64,000 nt of DNA from CAYTUI01 sp964441335 (GTDB lineage Bacteria; Patescibacteriota; Patescibacteriia; UBA1558; 2-01-FULL-52-15): assembly GCA_964441335.1 (NCBI GenBank), contig CAYTUI010000001.1:1-64000 (forward strand), written 5' to 3'. Within the stretch, counting starts at the first letter, position 1, and every line of letters starts with the position of its first letter. Positions 26,251 to 34,172 of the stretch are shown piece after piece. Position numbers and translations under genes: made by a program. Under the pieces are notes generated by a model. The model was given only the letters and a program-made list of their open reading frames with translations. It was not told the origin of the DNA and did not search any database.

Positions 26251-26267
26251 GGAAGGAGGTGTATAAT

Positions 26268-26402
26268 ATGATTAATTATAGTTATATGATGGGCAGTTCG
26301 GGAGGCGGCTTGATGTTTTTTTCATGGACCACTTATATTCTGTTAACTGCATTGCTGATTCTTGGCATAGCCGCTTTATGGAAATATATTAATAAAAAAT
26401 AG
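26268..26402 (+). CDS. 44-residue single-TM peptide
   Basis: The peptide begins MINYSYMMGSSGGG and contains one membrane segment (about residues 16-39) ending in KYINKK. It has the strongest SD of the AT-rich part of the window, GGAAGGAGGTG, seven bases before ATG 26268. It lies between the second ATPase and a DUF5676 gene, with one base to the latter. Methionine- and serine-rich small peptides beside copper pumps sometimes bind metal or modulate the pump; this is a guess. Confidence 0.7.
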   Translation: MINYSYMMGSSGGGLMFFSWTTYILLTALLILGIAALWKYINKK

Positions 26403-26403
26403 T

Positions 26404-26658
26404 ATGATTAGTGCGAAACATTTACTTAAAGTCAGTTTAGTATGGGTCAATATCGTTTATGTAATTTGTTTTTTGGTCGTGGTAATTTATCCGCCGCTAA
26501 GGGAACAATTCATGCTCTACGCGTTACACACTAACGTGGAGTTAGGCCAGGACGTGACCACGGTTACTACGTTTATTACAGGCTTGATTTGGTGGAACAT
26601 TTTAGCGGTGTCGGCAGTTGGACTGTTCGCTTGGTTAGACCATAAAATTAAGAAGTAG
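26404..26658 (+). CDS. DUF5676 family small membrane protein
   Basis: 84 residues with two membrane segments (about 10-30 and 54-76) separated by a polar stretch with HTNVELGQDVTTVTTFITGLIWW. This pattern fits DUF5676, a family of two-TM proteins found beside heavy-metal ATPases. No metal ligands are obvious apart from one histidine. It starts one base after the 44-residue peptide gene and ends the transcription unit of the second ATPase. Confidence 0.75.
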   Translation: MISAKHLLKVSLVWVNIVYVICFLVVVIYPPLREQFMLYALHTNVELGQDVTTVTTFITGLIWWNILAVSAVGLFAWLDHKIKK

Positions 26659-26812
26659 AGTTACTTAGGGGACATTTTGGTGATCCTGGTAATTGATGTT
26701 GATTAATGTTGGGATTTGTTTATTTAGGCGATGTTATAAAATTTTTCGTCTTTTAGAGTTTCTATAATGACTGATTTTTTATGATTTTAAGATTGAAAAT
26801 TTAATTGAAATT

Positions 26813-27838
26813 ATGTCAGACAGCAAAACATATGTATTTCACGTGGCCGGCATGCACTGTTCGGCCTGCGAGATATTAATTGAAGACGAATTAGGAGCGG
26901 CTCCGGGCGTTAGCCAAGTGAAGGCCAATTTAGCTAAAAATCAGGTGACAGTTACTTTGGATAATCCGGGCGAGCCAGAAGCTATTACCAAAGAGTTATC
27001 GGCTAAAATTGCCTCCAAAGGCTACAGCCTGCAGACTGAAAAAATTAAGCCTAACCGGCAGTGGCAAGATTTCTGGTATGCCGTGCCTTTGGCCGCTATT
27101 CTGATTATCATATTTGTCTATCTGCAAAAGATTGGTTTAGTAAACTTAGTTAGTGGCTCAAGAGTTAATTACGCGACAGCTTTGTTAATCGGCGCTATTG
27201 CTTCTGTGTCCACCTGTTTAGCGGTAGTCGGAGGATTAACTTTATCGTTGTCGGCTAATTATGCTAAGAGTGGCGCTAAATTTTTACCGCACGTAATGTT
27301 TCACACTGGACGATTGGTCGGTTTTTTTCTATTAGGTGGTTTACTGGGTTTGTTAGGGAAGTCATTTAATATGAGTTTAAGTATCGGAAATACTTTGGGT
27401 TTGGTAGTAGCTGTAATTATGTTAATACTAGGGTTAAATTTATTGGATGTTTTTAAGTTCACAAAGAAATTACAGTTTAGGATGCCGAAAATTACGGCCA
27501 AGCATGCTACTAGACAATCAGTTAAAGGCGGGCGACTAACGCCGATAATAATTGGCGTAATAACTTTTTTTCTGCCCTGCGGTTTTACGCAATCCATGCA
27601 GGTTTATGCTTTGACAACTGGTAGTTTTCTAACCGGCGCTCTGACCATGGCGACTTTTGCTTTAGGTACGCTACCTGCTTTGGCTTTATTGTCTTTTGGC
27701 TCATTTAGCCTAGCTCATAAATCCTGGTCAGGTATATTTTTTAAGACCGCTGGTCTGATAGTTATGACCATGGCGTTATTTAATCTGGCCAATATTTTAG
27801 CAGTGATGGGCATTATTAATCCAATCTTTAATTTTTAA
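26813..27838 (+). CDS. HMA - TauE/SafE-like membrane protein (paralogue)
   Basis: 341 residues. An HMA domain with GMHCSAC near residue 15 is followed by a seven-segment membrane domain with FLPCGFTQSMQ, aligning throughout with residues 1-335 of the fusion protein at 15757. Unlike that protein it lacks the two cupredoxin domains, one of which is encoded separately by the next gene eight bases downstream. This makes it an unfused counterpart with the same inferred role in copper movement or membrane redox chemistry. Confidence 0.87.
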   Translation: MSDSKTYVFHVAGMHCSACEILIEDELGAAPGVSQVKANLAKNQVTVTLDNPGEPEAITKELSAKIASKGYSLQTEKIKPNRQWQDFWYAVPLAAILIIIFVYLQKIGLVNLVSGSRVNYATALLIGAIASVSTCLAVVGGLTLSLSANYAKSGAKFLPHVMFHTGRLVGFFLLGGLLGLLGKSFNMSLSIGNTLGLVVAVIMLILGLNLLDVFKFTKKLQFRMPKITAKHATRQSVKGGRLTPIIIGVITFFLPCGFTQSMQVYALTTGSFLTGALTMATFALGTLPALALLSFGSFSLAHKSWSGIFFKTAGLIVMTMALFNLANILAVMGIINPIFNF

Positions 27839-27846
27839 TTATAAAA

Positions 27847-28239
27847 ATGAAAAAAATTATTATTCCAATCGTCATAATAGTTGTTTTAGTGGGAGGGGTA
27901 TATTTATTAGGTAAGCAGGCGAGTGGCGGCACCGATAATACTGGGATTTCCGACAACGTTAAACAAGTTGGCGGACAACAGGTAGTAGAGATTTTTGCCA
28001 AAGGCGGCTATTCGCCAAGAGTTGCCAATGCTCAAGCCGGGGTAGAAACAGTTTTGAAAATTTCCACCAACGGAACGTATGATTGCTCTTCCAGTTTGGT
28101 AATCCCCAGCTTAAATTACCGTAAATTTTTACAACCGACCGGCGTGGAAGAGATTACTATCCCTAAAGATAAAGCCATCGGCAAATTGCGAGGACTATGC
28201 GGTATGGGTATGTATTCTTTTGAGATTAGGTTTCAGTAG
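27847..28239 (+). CDS. Membrane-anchored cupredoxin-like copper protein
   Basis: 130 residues. An N-terminal anchor (about 4-22) leads to a cupredoxin-like domain with AKGGYSPRVANAQAG, a cysteine in YDCSSSLVIP and a terminal GLCGMGMYSFEI. These motifs match both cupredoxin domains of the protein at 15757 (CSMGM, CAMGV), indicating a Cys/Cys/Met copper site and common descent. It follows the HMA/TauE gene by eight bases and is probably translated with it. Confidence 0.85.
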   Translation: MKKIIIPIVIIVVLVGGVYLLGKQASGGTDNTGISDNVKQVGGQQVVEIFAKGGYSPRVANAQAGVETVLKISTNGTYDCSSSLVIPSLNYRKFLQPTGVEEITIPKDKAIGKLRGLCGMGMYSFEIRFQ

Positions 28240-28399
28240 TCTGTTTTAAACATATATAAGTCAGAGTAGTGCGAGGTTGAAGCTTTTTAGCGTTTTTAAC
28301 TGCCTGTTTTAAACATTTATAACGCCGCCAACCGGGTCATTGACAAATTTTTGGAGTAGCGTTACTATGTGTATATAATACAGTAAGTAATCCACAGGT
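28240..28399. promoter_or_regulatory. Intergenic region with repeated motif and nrtR promoter
   Basis: CTGTTTTAAACAT occurs twice (28241 and 28303), 62 bp apart. TATAAT at 28374-28379 lies 20 bases before ATG 28400; a TTGACA at 28340 is too distant to pair with it. A loose dyad TTACT...AGTAA (about 28361-28385) encloses the -10 and could be an operator. Confidence 0.4.
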
Positions 28400-29074
28400 A
28401 TGACAGTTAATAGAAAATATGAATTCGCCGTAATTGCTACCGACATTGCTATTTTCGCCGTAATTGATGGTAAATTACAGGTATTAATGATTGAGATGGT
28501 GAAACCACCTTTTACCGGTCAGTGGGCTTTACCGGGCGGACTGATAAAAATCACAGAGACCGTTGAAAATGCGGCTAAGCGCACTTTGCTGGAAAAGACT
28601 GGCGTCCAGGATGTTTATCTGGAGCAGCTCTTTACTTTTGGTGAGGTTAACCGTGATCCTTTTGGGAGAGTGGTATCGGTAGCTTATTTTGTTTTAATTT
28701 CTGATCCAACCAAGTTAAAACTAAAGGCCGGACGAGAATATAGAAATATAGGCTGGAAATCAGTTGATCGGTTGCCTGTTTTGGCTTACGATCACAAGAA
28801 AATAGTAGCGGTAGCTATTGAGCGTTTACGATCTAAATTATCTTATACTAATATTGTTTATGGTCTATTGCCGAAAGAATTTACTTTAACAGAATTCCAA
28901 AGTCTATATGAATTAATTTTAGATCAGCAGTTTGATAAAAGAAATTTCCGTAAAAAAATGTTGTCATTAGGACTAATAAAGAAGTCAGGACGAAAACAGA
29001 GTGGAGTGGCTAACCGACCAGCCAACCTTTTTTCCTTTTCCAGCCGCTCCCCAAAAGTAGTAGAAATATTATAA
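28400..29074 (+). CDS. nrtR: NrtR-type Nudix transcriptional regulator (first copy)
   Basis: 224 residues. The N-terminal Nudix-like domain (about 1-145) has GGLIKITETVENAAKRTLLEKTGV, a box in which catalytic glutamates are partly replaced, typical of NrtR proteins that bind ADP-ribose instead of hydrolysing it. The C-terminal winged-helix domain (about 150-224) includes TNIVYGLLPKEFTLTEFQ and FDKRNFRKKMLSLGLI. NrtR represses NAD salvage genes and is released by ADP-ribose or related metabolites. It lies directly before pnuC-nadR, with a candidate operator between them. A paralogue is at 41488. Confidence 0.92.
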   Translation: MTVNRKYEFAVIATDIAIFAVIDGKLQVLMIEMVKPPFTGQWALPGGLIKITETVENAAKRTLLEKTGVQDVYLEQLFTFGEVNRDPFGRVVSVAYFVLISDPTKLKLKAGREYRNIGWKSVDRLPVLAYDHKKIVAVAIERLRSKLSYTNIVYGLLPKEFTLTEFQSLYELILDQQFDKRNFRKKMLSLGLIKKSGRKQSGVANRPANLFSFSSRSPKVVEIL

Positions 29075-29094
29075 TTTTTTTTAATTAAAGATAG

Positions 29095-29107
29095 TGTAAA
29101 TTTTACA
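29095..29107 (+). promoter_or_regulatory. Candidate NrtR operator
   Basis: TGTAAATTTTACA is a perfect inverted repeat (arms TGTAAA and TTTACA) between nrtR and pnuC. In context AGTGTAAATTTTACA it resembles AGTGTAAATATAACACT at 41465-41481 ahead of the second nrtR-like gene. Confidence 0.6.
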
Positions 29108-29122
29108 ATAAATAATAAAGCC

Positions 29123-29701
29123 ATGAGTACATATGAAATTATAGCGGTAGTCTTTGGTCTAATCTCGGTCTATCTGACTACCAGTCAAAATATTTGGAGT
29201 TGGCCAACAGGCTTAGTCAGCGTAGTAGCTTTTGGCTTATTGTTTTTTGACATCAAGCTCTACGCTGATGTTATTCTGCAAGCCTTTTTCTTTGTTACGG
29301 GTTTATTGGGCTGGTATTGGTGGAAGTTTGGAGGAAAGAATAAAACTGAGCTCCAAGTTAAGTTGTTGAAATCCGTAAGCCGCTGGTGGATATTTCTGTC
29401 TATAATTCCTTGCCTTGCTTTGATGGGTTGGCTGTTGTCAAACTACACCGACGCCTCATTACCCTATTGGGATTCTTTTATCAGTGTCGTCAGCATTTTT
29501 GCACAGTTATTACTGACCAAAAAAATTTTTGAAAATTGGATTCTTTGGATAGCGGTAGATATTGTGGCTATAGGAGTTTATAGTTTTAAAGAAGTTTATT
29601 TAACAACCGGTTTGTATGTCATATTTTTATGCTTAGCGACAGTCGGATTAATAAAGTGGTATAGATCATGGCAACAGCAAAAAAAAATAACGATAGCATA
29701 G
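29123..29701 (+). CDS. pnuC: Nicotinamide riboside transporter PnuC
   Basis: 192 residues with about seven membrane segments. The PnuC signature TSQNIWSWPTGLVSVVAFG is at about residues 20-39, and LLGWYWWKFG and YWDSFISVVSI follow. PnuC brings in nicotinamide riboside by facilitated diffusion, trapped by phosphorylation inside. Its end overlaps the start of nadR by 34 bases, so the transporter and the kinase are coupled. It is preceded by an NrtR-like operator. Confidence 0.95.
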   Translation: MSTYEIIAVVFGLISVYLTTSQNIWSWPTGLVSVVAFGLLFFDIKLYADVILQAFFFVTGLLGWYWWKFGGKNKTELQVKLLKSVSRWWIFLSIIPCLALMGWLLSNYTDASLPYWDSFISVVSIFAQLLLTKKIFENWILWIAVDIVAIGVYSFKEVYLTTGLYVIFLCLATVGLIKWYRSWQQQKKITIA

Positions 29702-30672
29702 GTTTGGTGCTGGGAAAGTTTGCCCCGCTGCACAAAGGCCATCAGCTGCTAATTGAAACCGCCCGCCGGGAAATGGATAGGGTTAAGGTGATGATTTATA
29801 ACTGTCCCGAAACAACAAATATTCCGTTGAACGTACGTTCCGGCTGGATCAAAAAGCTTTATCCCGATGTCGAGGTGATTGAAGCCTGGGACGGACCAAC
29901 TGAAACAGGACGGGCGGCCTGGATAAAGAAAAAAAATGAGGATTATGTTCTTAAAAAAATAAATGAACCAATTTCAGCCTTTTACAGTAGTGAGTGGTAC
30001 GGGGACCATATGAGCAAATTCTTAAACTGCGCCAATATTATGGTTGATAGGCCTCGTCAAAATTTTAACGTTTCAGGCACTAGAGTAAGAAACAACTCCT
30101 ATCGTTACAGAAAGTATTTAGACCCCATTGTTTACAATGACTATTTGATCTCAGTTGTTTTATTGGGCGCTGAATCTTCTGGTAAGACAACTTTAACAAA
30201 AGCTTTGGCAAAAAAGTACAAGACAGTTTGGCTGCCGGAATACGGTCGCGAGTATTGGGAGAAAAATCAGCAGAACGGTTTATTGACTCATAATCAGCTG
30301 GTTGAGTTAGCAATTGAACATCGTCACCGTGAGTATGAGTTGATTATGAAAGCTAAAATTTTTTTATTTATCGATACTAATGCCATGACCACAGCGCTGT
30401 TTGATGAATATTACCATGGAGAAATAGATAGTCGACTCCAGAAAATGGCCAACGAAGATGCCGAGAGGCAGAATATTTTTCTGCTCTGCGATATCGATAT
30501 TCCTTATGAAGACGACGGTAGCCGTTCCGGCGCAGAACATAGGATCAAATTTGCCAGGCGGATAGAGGAGGATCTACAGGCCAAAAAAGTCTCTTATTAT
30601 AAGATCAGGGGAACATTGGAACAGCGTTTAAAACAGGTTAAGAAAATTTTAAATAGGATTGACATTTATTAG
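29668..30672 (+). CDS. nadR: Bifunctional NMN adenylyltransferase / ribosylnicotinamide kinase NadR
   Basis: 334 residues. The N-terminal adenylyltransferase domain has LVLGKFAPLHKGHQLLI (about residues 12-28) and FNVSGTRVRNN. The C-terminal ribosylnicotinamide kinase domain has the P-loop GAESSGKTTL (about residues 168-177) and ID-T-N acidic residues further on. It lacks the N-terminal DNA-binding domain of enteric NadR. It converts nicotinamide riboside to NMN and then to NAD, completing the PnuC route. ATG 29668 is chosen because the motif starts shortly after it. Confidence 0.95.
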   Translation: MATAKKNNDSIGLVLGKFAPLHKGHQLLIETARREMDRVKVMIYNCPETTNIPLNVRSGWIKKLYPDVEVIEAWDGPTETGRAAWIKKKNEDYVLKKINEPISAFYSSEWYGDHMSKFLNCANIMVDRPRQNFNVSGTRVRNNSYRYRKYLDPIVYNDYLISVVLLGAESSGKTTLTKALAKKYKTVWLPEYGREYWEKNQQNGLLTHNQLVELAIEHRHREYELIMKAKIFLFIDTNAMTTALFDEYYHGEIDSRLQKMANEDAERQNIFLLCDIDIPYEDDGSRSGAEHRIKFARRIEEDLQAKKVSYYKIRGTLEQRLKQVKKILNRIDIY

Positions 30673-30767
30673 ATGGCTAATATTAGCAAAAAAATCCATC
30701 AGAATATTTTCGATAAGTATCTAAAATAAGGATTTTTATCGAAGATCTGCTGATTAATCTTCCTGAC

Positions 30768-30796
30768 TTGACAAAAATGGCTAATTTTAGTAAACT
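30768..30796 (+). promoter_or_regulatory. Predicted promoter of the NAD array
   Basis: TTGACA at 30768-30773, a 17-base spacer and TAAACT at 30791-30796. It leaves a 5' leader of about 115 bases before pncA. The gap 30673-30917 otherwise holds no gene. Confidence 0.5.
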
Positions 30797-30917
30797 TGGC
30801 CGTTTACTGTCAGGTCTTGGCAGGTAAATTTTTTTGCTCTTTGTTAAGGAATTTAGCAGTTTTAAACGCAGACCTTTTGGTCATCAACCACTACCCAGAA
30901 ACGAGGAGGTATAGGCT

Positions 30918-31835
30918 ATGAAGAAGCCTTTCGGTCTCTACGATCCGTCTTTGGTCGGGATAAACTACAAGCCGCGTATTGAAGAAGCGCGGGCAGAGGG
31001 TCGCGCGGCAGGTCTCAGTGATGCCTCAACGGATACCTTCCGGACCATGCTGGCGCTGATCGATTTCCAGCAGTGCTTCACACGTCCGGGTATGCCGCTG
31101 TGTGTACCGGGGGCCGTGGATGATATCCGACGGATCATCGCCTGGATTCTGACCCATCCGGAGGAGATCACGCGCGTTCTGATTACCCTGGATTCTCACA
31201 GCGCCTTGCAGGTCTTCACCCGCTGGTGGTGGAAACATCGTGACGGCTATCATCCGGATGACTTTACCGATATCCTCACCGACCGTGTGGAATCTGGTAT
31301 ATGGATTCCGCAGGTGATGCCGAAGTGGTCGAGAACCTACCCGCGCCGTCTTGAAGAGAGCGGACAGGCTCCGCTCAAGATCTGGCCCCAGCACGGCGAG
31401 GTGGGTAGTGAGGGCTGGCAGTTGGACCCGGCGTTGATCGAGGTGATCGAGTGGCTGTGCGCCGCCCGCAACATTGCCCCCACCTATCTCTTCAAGGGCA
31501 ATGTGCCGGAGTCCGAGTACTACGGAATTTTCCGTCCCTGCATTCTGGTGCCGACTCACCCGGATGGGGGATGGAACTATCCACTACTCAACTGGTTCCC
31601 GACCTTCGACCGCGTCATTGAAGCTGGTGAAGCGGAGGAATTCTGCGTTGGCGAATCCATGAAACAGCAGATCGCTCACTACCGCGAGGTTGATCCCGAG
31701 GTTCTCAAGAAGATCGTCTTCTTGCGCGACTGCACCTCCACTGTTCTGCCTGAGAACCGAGGCCGAGCGGATGAGCTGCTGGACACGATGAAGCACGTGG
31801 GCATCCAGGTGTCTACCACAACTGAGTTGGTCTAG
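30918..31835 (+). CDS. pncA: Nicotinamidase PncA-like amidohydrolase
   Basis: 305 residues, longer than the usual 180-220. The isochorismatase-fold motifs are in order: LALIDFQQCF (catalytic Asp), TLDSHSALQ (metal-binding DSH), WPQHGEVG, FKGNVPESEYYGIF (catalytic Lys) and EEFCVGESMKQQI (catalytic Cys). It should hydrolyse nicotinamide to nicotinate. Extra insertions occur around the WPQH and K motifs. GAGGAGG precedes ATG 30918 by eight bases. GC-rich codons contrast sharply with nadR upstream. It starts the six-gene NAD array. Confidence 0.88.
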   Translation: MKKPFGLYDPSLVGINYKPRIEEARAEGRAAGLSDASTDTFRTMLALIDFQQCFTRPGMPLCVPGAVDDIRRIIAWILTHPEEITRVLITLDSHSALQVFTRWWWKHRDGYHPDDFTDILTDRVESGIWIPQVMPKWSRTYPRRLEESGQAPLKIWPQHGEVGSEGWQLDPALIEVIEWLCAARNIAPTYLFKGNVPESEYYGIFRPCILVPTHPDGGWNYPLLNWFPTFDRVIEAGEAEEFCVGESMKQQIAHYREVDPEVLKKIVFLRDCTSTVLPENRGRADELLDTMKHVGIQVSTTTELV

Positions 31836-31879
31836 TTGCTGGCTGGTTGGCAGACTGCTTGGGATGTTAAGCCGGGCTT

Positions 31880-31909
31880 GTGGGAGGGTCACGTCAGTGA
31901 CCCTCCCAC
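31880..31909 (+). terminator. GC-rich hairpin after pncA
   Basis: GTGGGAGGGTCAC and GTGACCCTCCCAC form a perfect 13-bp stem with loop GTCA. A short run of T (31915-31920) follows a few bases later, so it can act as a terminator or as an mRNA stabiliser. Confidence 0.7.
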
Positions 31910-32020
31910 ACCTAATTTTTTAGAAACTTGTTCCCAACAATCGTTGGAGACAAATTTCTAACCTTGATTTTTTTGAGGTTATGCACCTTTCCAAGTCAAC
32001 AACAAACAAGGAGGTAGCCG

Positions 32021-33409
32021 ATGCCTAAGGTGGCGGTTTTCGGAGGCAGTTTCAATCCGCCGGGTCAGCATCATTTTCTGATCGTCAGGGAATTGTTAGA
32101 GCGGGGCGGCTTTAATCAAGTGATTGTAGTGCCCTGCGGCCCGCGGCCGGATAAATTGACTACAAACGATATCGATTCTGTCTCCAGAGCCACTATGGTC
32201 GATCTGACTTTCCGCGGCCTGGCGAACGTTGAAGTCGACCTGTTCGATCTGGAGAACGGTACCTTTACCAGAACTCACCAGCTGGACAAGCGCTATGGCC
32301 AACGAGGTGATCTCTGGCATGTGGTCGGCACTGATTTGATCAGTGGCGGAGCCGTCGGTCAGTCCCAGATTCAGCGAGTTTGGAAAAACGGATCGGAAAT
32401 TTGGAGTAGCCTCCAGTTTCTGGTCCTGGTGCGCAACGGGTACAAGCTGAATCAGGCAGATTTGCCGCCGCGCAGTCAGGTTCAGCAACTGGATCTGGAC
32501 GGTGCCAGCTCGGATATTCGGACGGCAGCCATGAATCACCGGTCGTTGGCCGGACTGGTCAGACCGGAGGTAGCCAGCTACATCGAGCGTCATGAACTCT
32601 ATCGCGGTTCCTGGCCGCGGCGGACCACTCGCTTGCGCCTGGTGCAACCGCAGATCCTGGTCTTTCACGATCAGCGCAATGAGCGTGCGGTGGAAGTTGC
32701 TGCCGCTTTGCGCCGCTGGGAGTCGGATGACCCGAATCTGGTGGTGGCCGTTGGTGGAGATGGCACTATGCTGCGCGCCATTCATCAGCACTGGCAGAGA
32801 CATTTACCGTTTATCGGTATCAATGTCGGACACCGGGGGTTTCTGCTGAATAACCTGGAAGGCGATCAGCTGGCGGAAGTGGTTTCACAGGGTCTGGAGG
32901 TCCATCGTTCGCCGCTGTTGTACGTTGAGACCGTTACCAATCAGGGAGCTGAGCAACGGTCTTTGGTGGCCAACGATGCTTGGGTGCAGTGTCAGCCTGG
33001 CACTACGGGCTGGTTGGAGGTAAAAATTGACGGTCAGGTTCGCCTGCCACGTCTGGTCTCCGACGGTGTTCTGGTTTCAACCGCCGCCGGTTCTACCGCT
33101 TATGCCAGAGCCATGGGAGCAACGCCCATACCGGTTGGCACGCCGGAGCTAGTCCTAGTCGGTAACAACGTTCTGGAACCACCCAACTGGCGCTCGGCCT
33201 ACCTGCCGCTGGACTCGCTGATTCAAATCAGGAGTCTCGATCAGGCTAGGCCGACCAAAAGGCCGATTCTGGGCTTTGTGGACGGTTTGTCTCTGGGCGA
33301 GATTCGGCAGTTGGATATCCGCGCCAGTCGGATAGCGGCTATTGAGCTAGCTTTCTTGCCCGGTTATAACCTCGGACACAAGCTGGCCGAGATCCAATTC
33401 CCTTCCTAG
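32021..33409 (+). CDS. nadD-nadK: NadD - NadK fusion: adenylyltransferase plus NAD kinase
   Basis: 462 residues. Residues 1-195 form a NadD-type adenylyltransferase with VAVFGGSFNPPGQHHFLI (H/TxGH-like site) and a C-terminal ASSDIRTA (the SSTxIR motif). Residues about 205-462 form an NAD kinase with VVAVGGDGTMLRAI (GGDGT near residue 245), GINVGHRGFLLNN and STAAGSTAYARAMG. The protein should convert NaMN to NaAD and phosphorylate NAD to NADP. AAGGAGG lies six bases before ATG 32021. The two activities sit on both sides of the NadE step, so the fusion joins non-consecutive reactions. Confidence 0.92.
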   Translation: MPKVAVFGGSFNPPGQHHFLIVRELLERGGFNQVIVVPCGPRPDKLTTNDIDSVSRATMVDLTFRGLANVEVDLFDLENGTFTRTHQLDKRYGQRGDLWHVVGTDLISGGAVGQSQIQRVWKNGSEIWSSLQFLVLVRNGYKLNQADLPPRSQVQQLDLDGASSDIRTAAMNHRSLAGLVRPEVASYIERHELYRGSWPRRTTRLRLVQPQILVFHDQRNERAVEVAAALRRWESDDPNLVVAVGGDGTMLRAIHQHWQRHLPFIGINVGHRGFLLNNLEGDQLAEVVSQGLEVHRSPLLYVETVTNQGAEQRSLVANDAWVQCQPGTTGWLEVKIDGQVRLPRLVSDGVLVSTAAGSTAYARAMGATPIPVGTPELVLVGNNVLEPPNWRSAYLPLDSLIQIRSLDQARPTKRPILGFVDGLSLGEIRQLDIRASRIAAIELAFLPGYNLGHKLAEIQFPS

Positions 33410-33419
33410 TCGTTGAAAG

Positions 33420-33451
33420 CCGCAGGGACGAGCAGCAGCTCGTCCCTGCGG
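33420..33451 (+). terminator. GC-rich hairpin after nadD-nadK
   Basis: CCGCAGGGACGAGC and GCTCGTCCCTGCGG form a 14-bp perfect stem with loop AGCA. No strong T tract follows. Confidence 0.65.
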
Positions 33452-33560
33452 ACCCAATTTTGAAATAAAGAATTGCCAGTTTTATAAGTTGTCAGTTCCT
33501 TGTTTCAAACAAGGCCAAGTTCTTTGTAAATCTAAGAGATCAAAACCAAGGAGGAAAAAC

Positions 33561-34148
33561 GTGGAACGTACGGTGATTCATAGCGGTTTTTTGCAGCTGG
33601 AAGTTGTGGCAACACCACAGGGCCAGAGGGAGCTGGTGCGTACCACTGATTCTCTTTGCCTGTTGATTTTCGATCAGCTACGCAATCGGCTGATCTTAGT
33701 TCGACAGCCGCGGCCTTCACAGATGTCTGAACTCAATCCCGATAGTCCCCTGGCCAATCGCGAGGGGCTGATCACCGAGTGCTGCGCCGGCCGTTTCGAC
33801 GGTCGGTATTCTCCGCTGGAGTTGGCGGTCAAGGAAGCCGAGGAGGAAACTGGTATTCAGGTCAATCCGGAGAATGTCGAGCTGCTGAACGGCGGGCGGC
33901 CCATGGCTGTGTCCGCCGGGGTCATCACGGAGTTATCCTATCTGGCGTACGTGAGGATCACTTCAGATACCTCCGGTCTCGACCAGAAGTTGCACGGTCG
34001 GGCAGATGAGGGTGAGGAGATTCGTCTGGTCAGTCTGGACGCGGATCCTCGTTATCTGCAGGTGTACTTGGGCGGAGCTTGTCAGGACATTCGTGTCTTC
34101 ACTCTGCTGCAGTATCATCTCAACAAGATGGAATGTCAGGTGTCCTGA
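33561..34148 (+). CDS. Nudix hydrolase, ADP-ribose pyrophosphatase-like
   Basis: 195 residues from GTG 33561, which follows AAGGAGGAAAAAC; the longer frame from 33489 would bury that SD. The Nudix box lies within GRFDGRYSPLELAVKEAEEETGI, preceded by the TECCAGRFDG strand as in ADP-ribose/NADH pyrophosphatases. Within an NAD array it probably removes ADP-ribose or recycles NAD breakdown products. If it degrades ADP-ribose it would also shape the NrtR signal. Substrate is inference. GC-rich codons. Confidence 0.85.
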   Translation: MERTVIHSGFLQLEVVATPQGQRELVRTTDSLCLLIFDQLRNRLILVRQPRPSQMSELNPDSPLANREGLITECCAGRFDGRYSPLELAVKEAEEETGIQVNPENVELLNGGRPMAVSAGVITELSYLAYVRITSDTSGLDQKLHGRADEGEEIRLVSLDADPRYLQVYLGGACQDIRVFTLLQYHLNKMECQVS

Positions 34149-34172
34149 CAGTTTCCAGGAGAGGAGTTTTCA

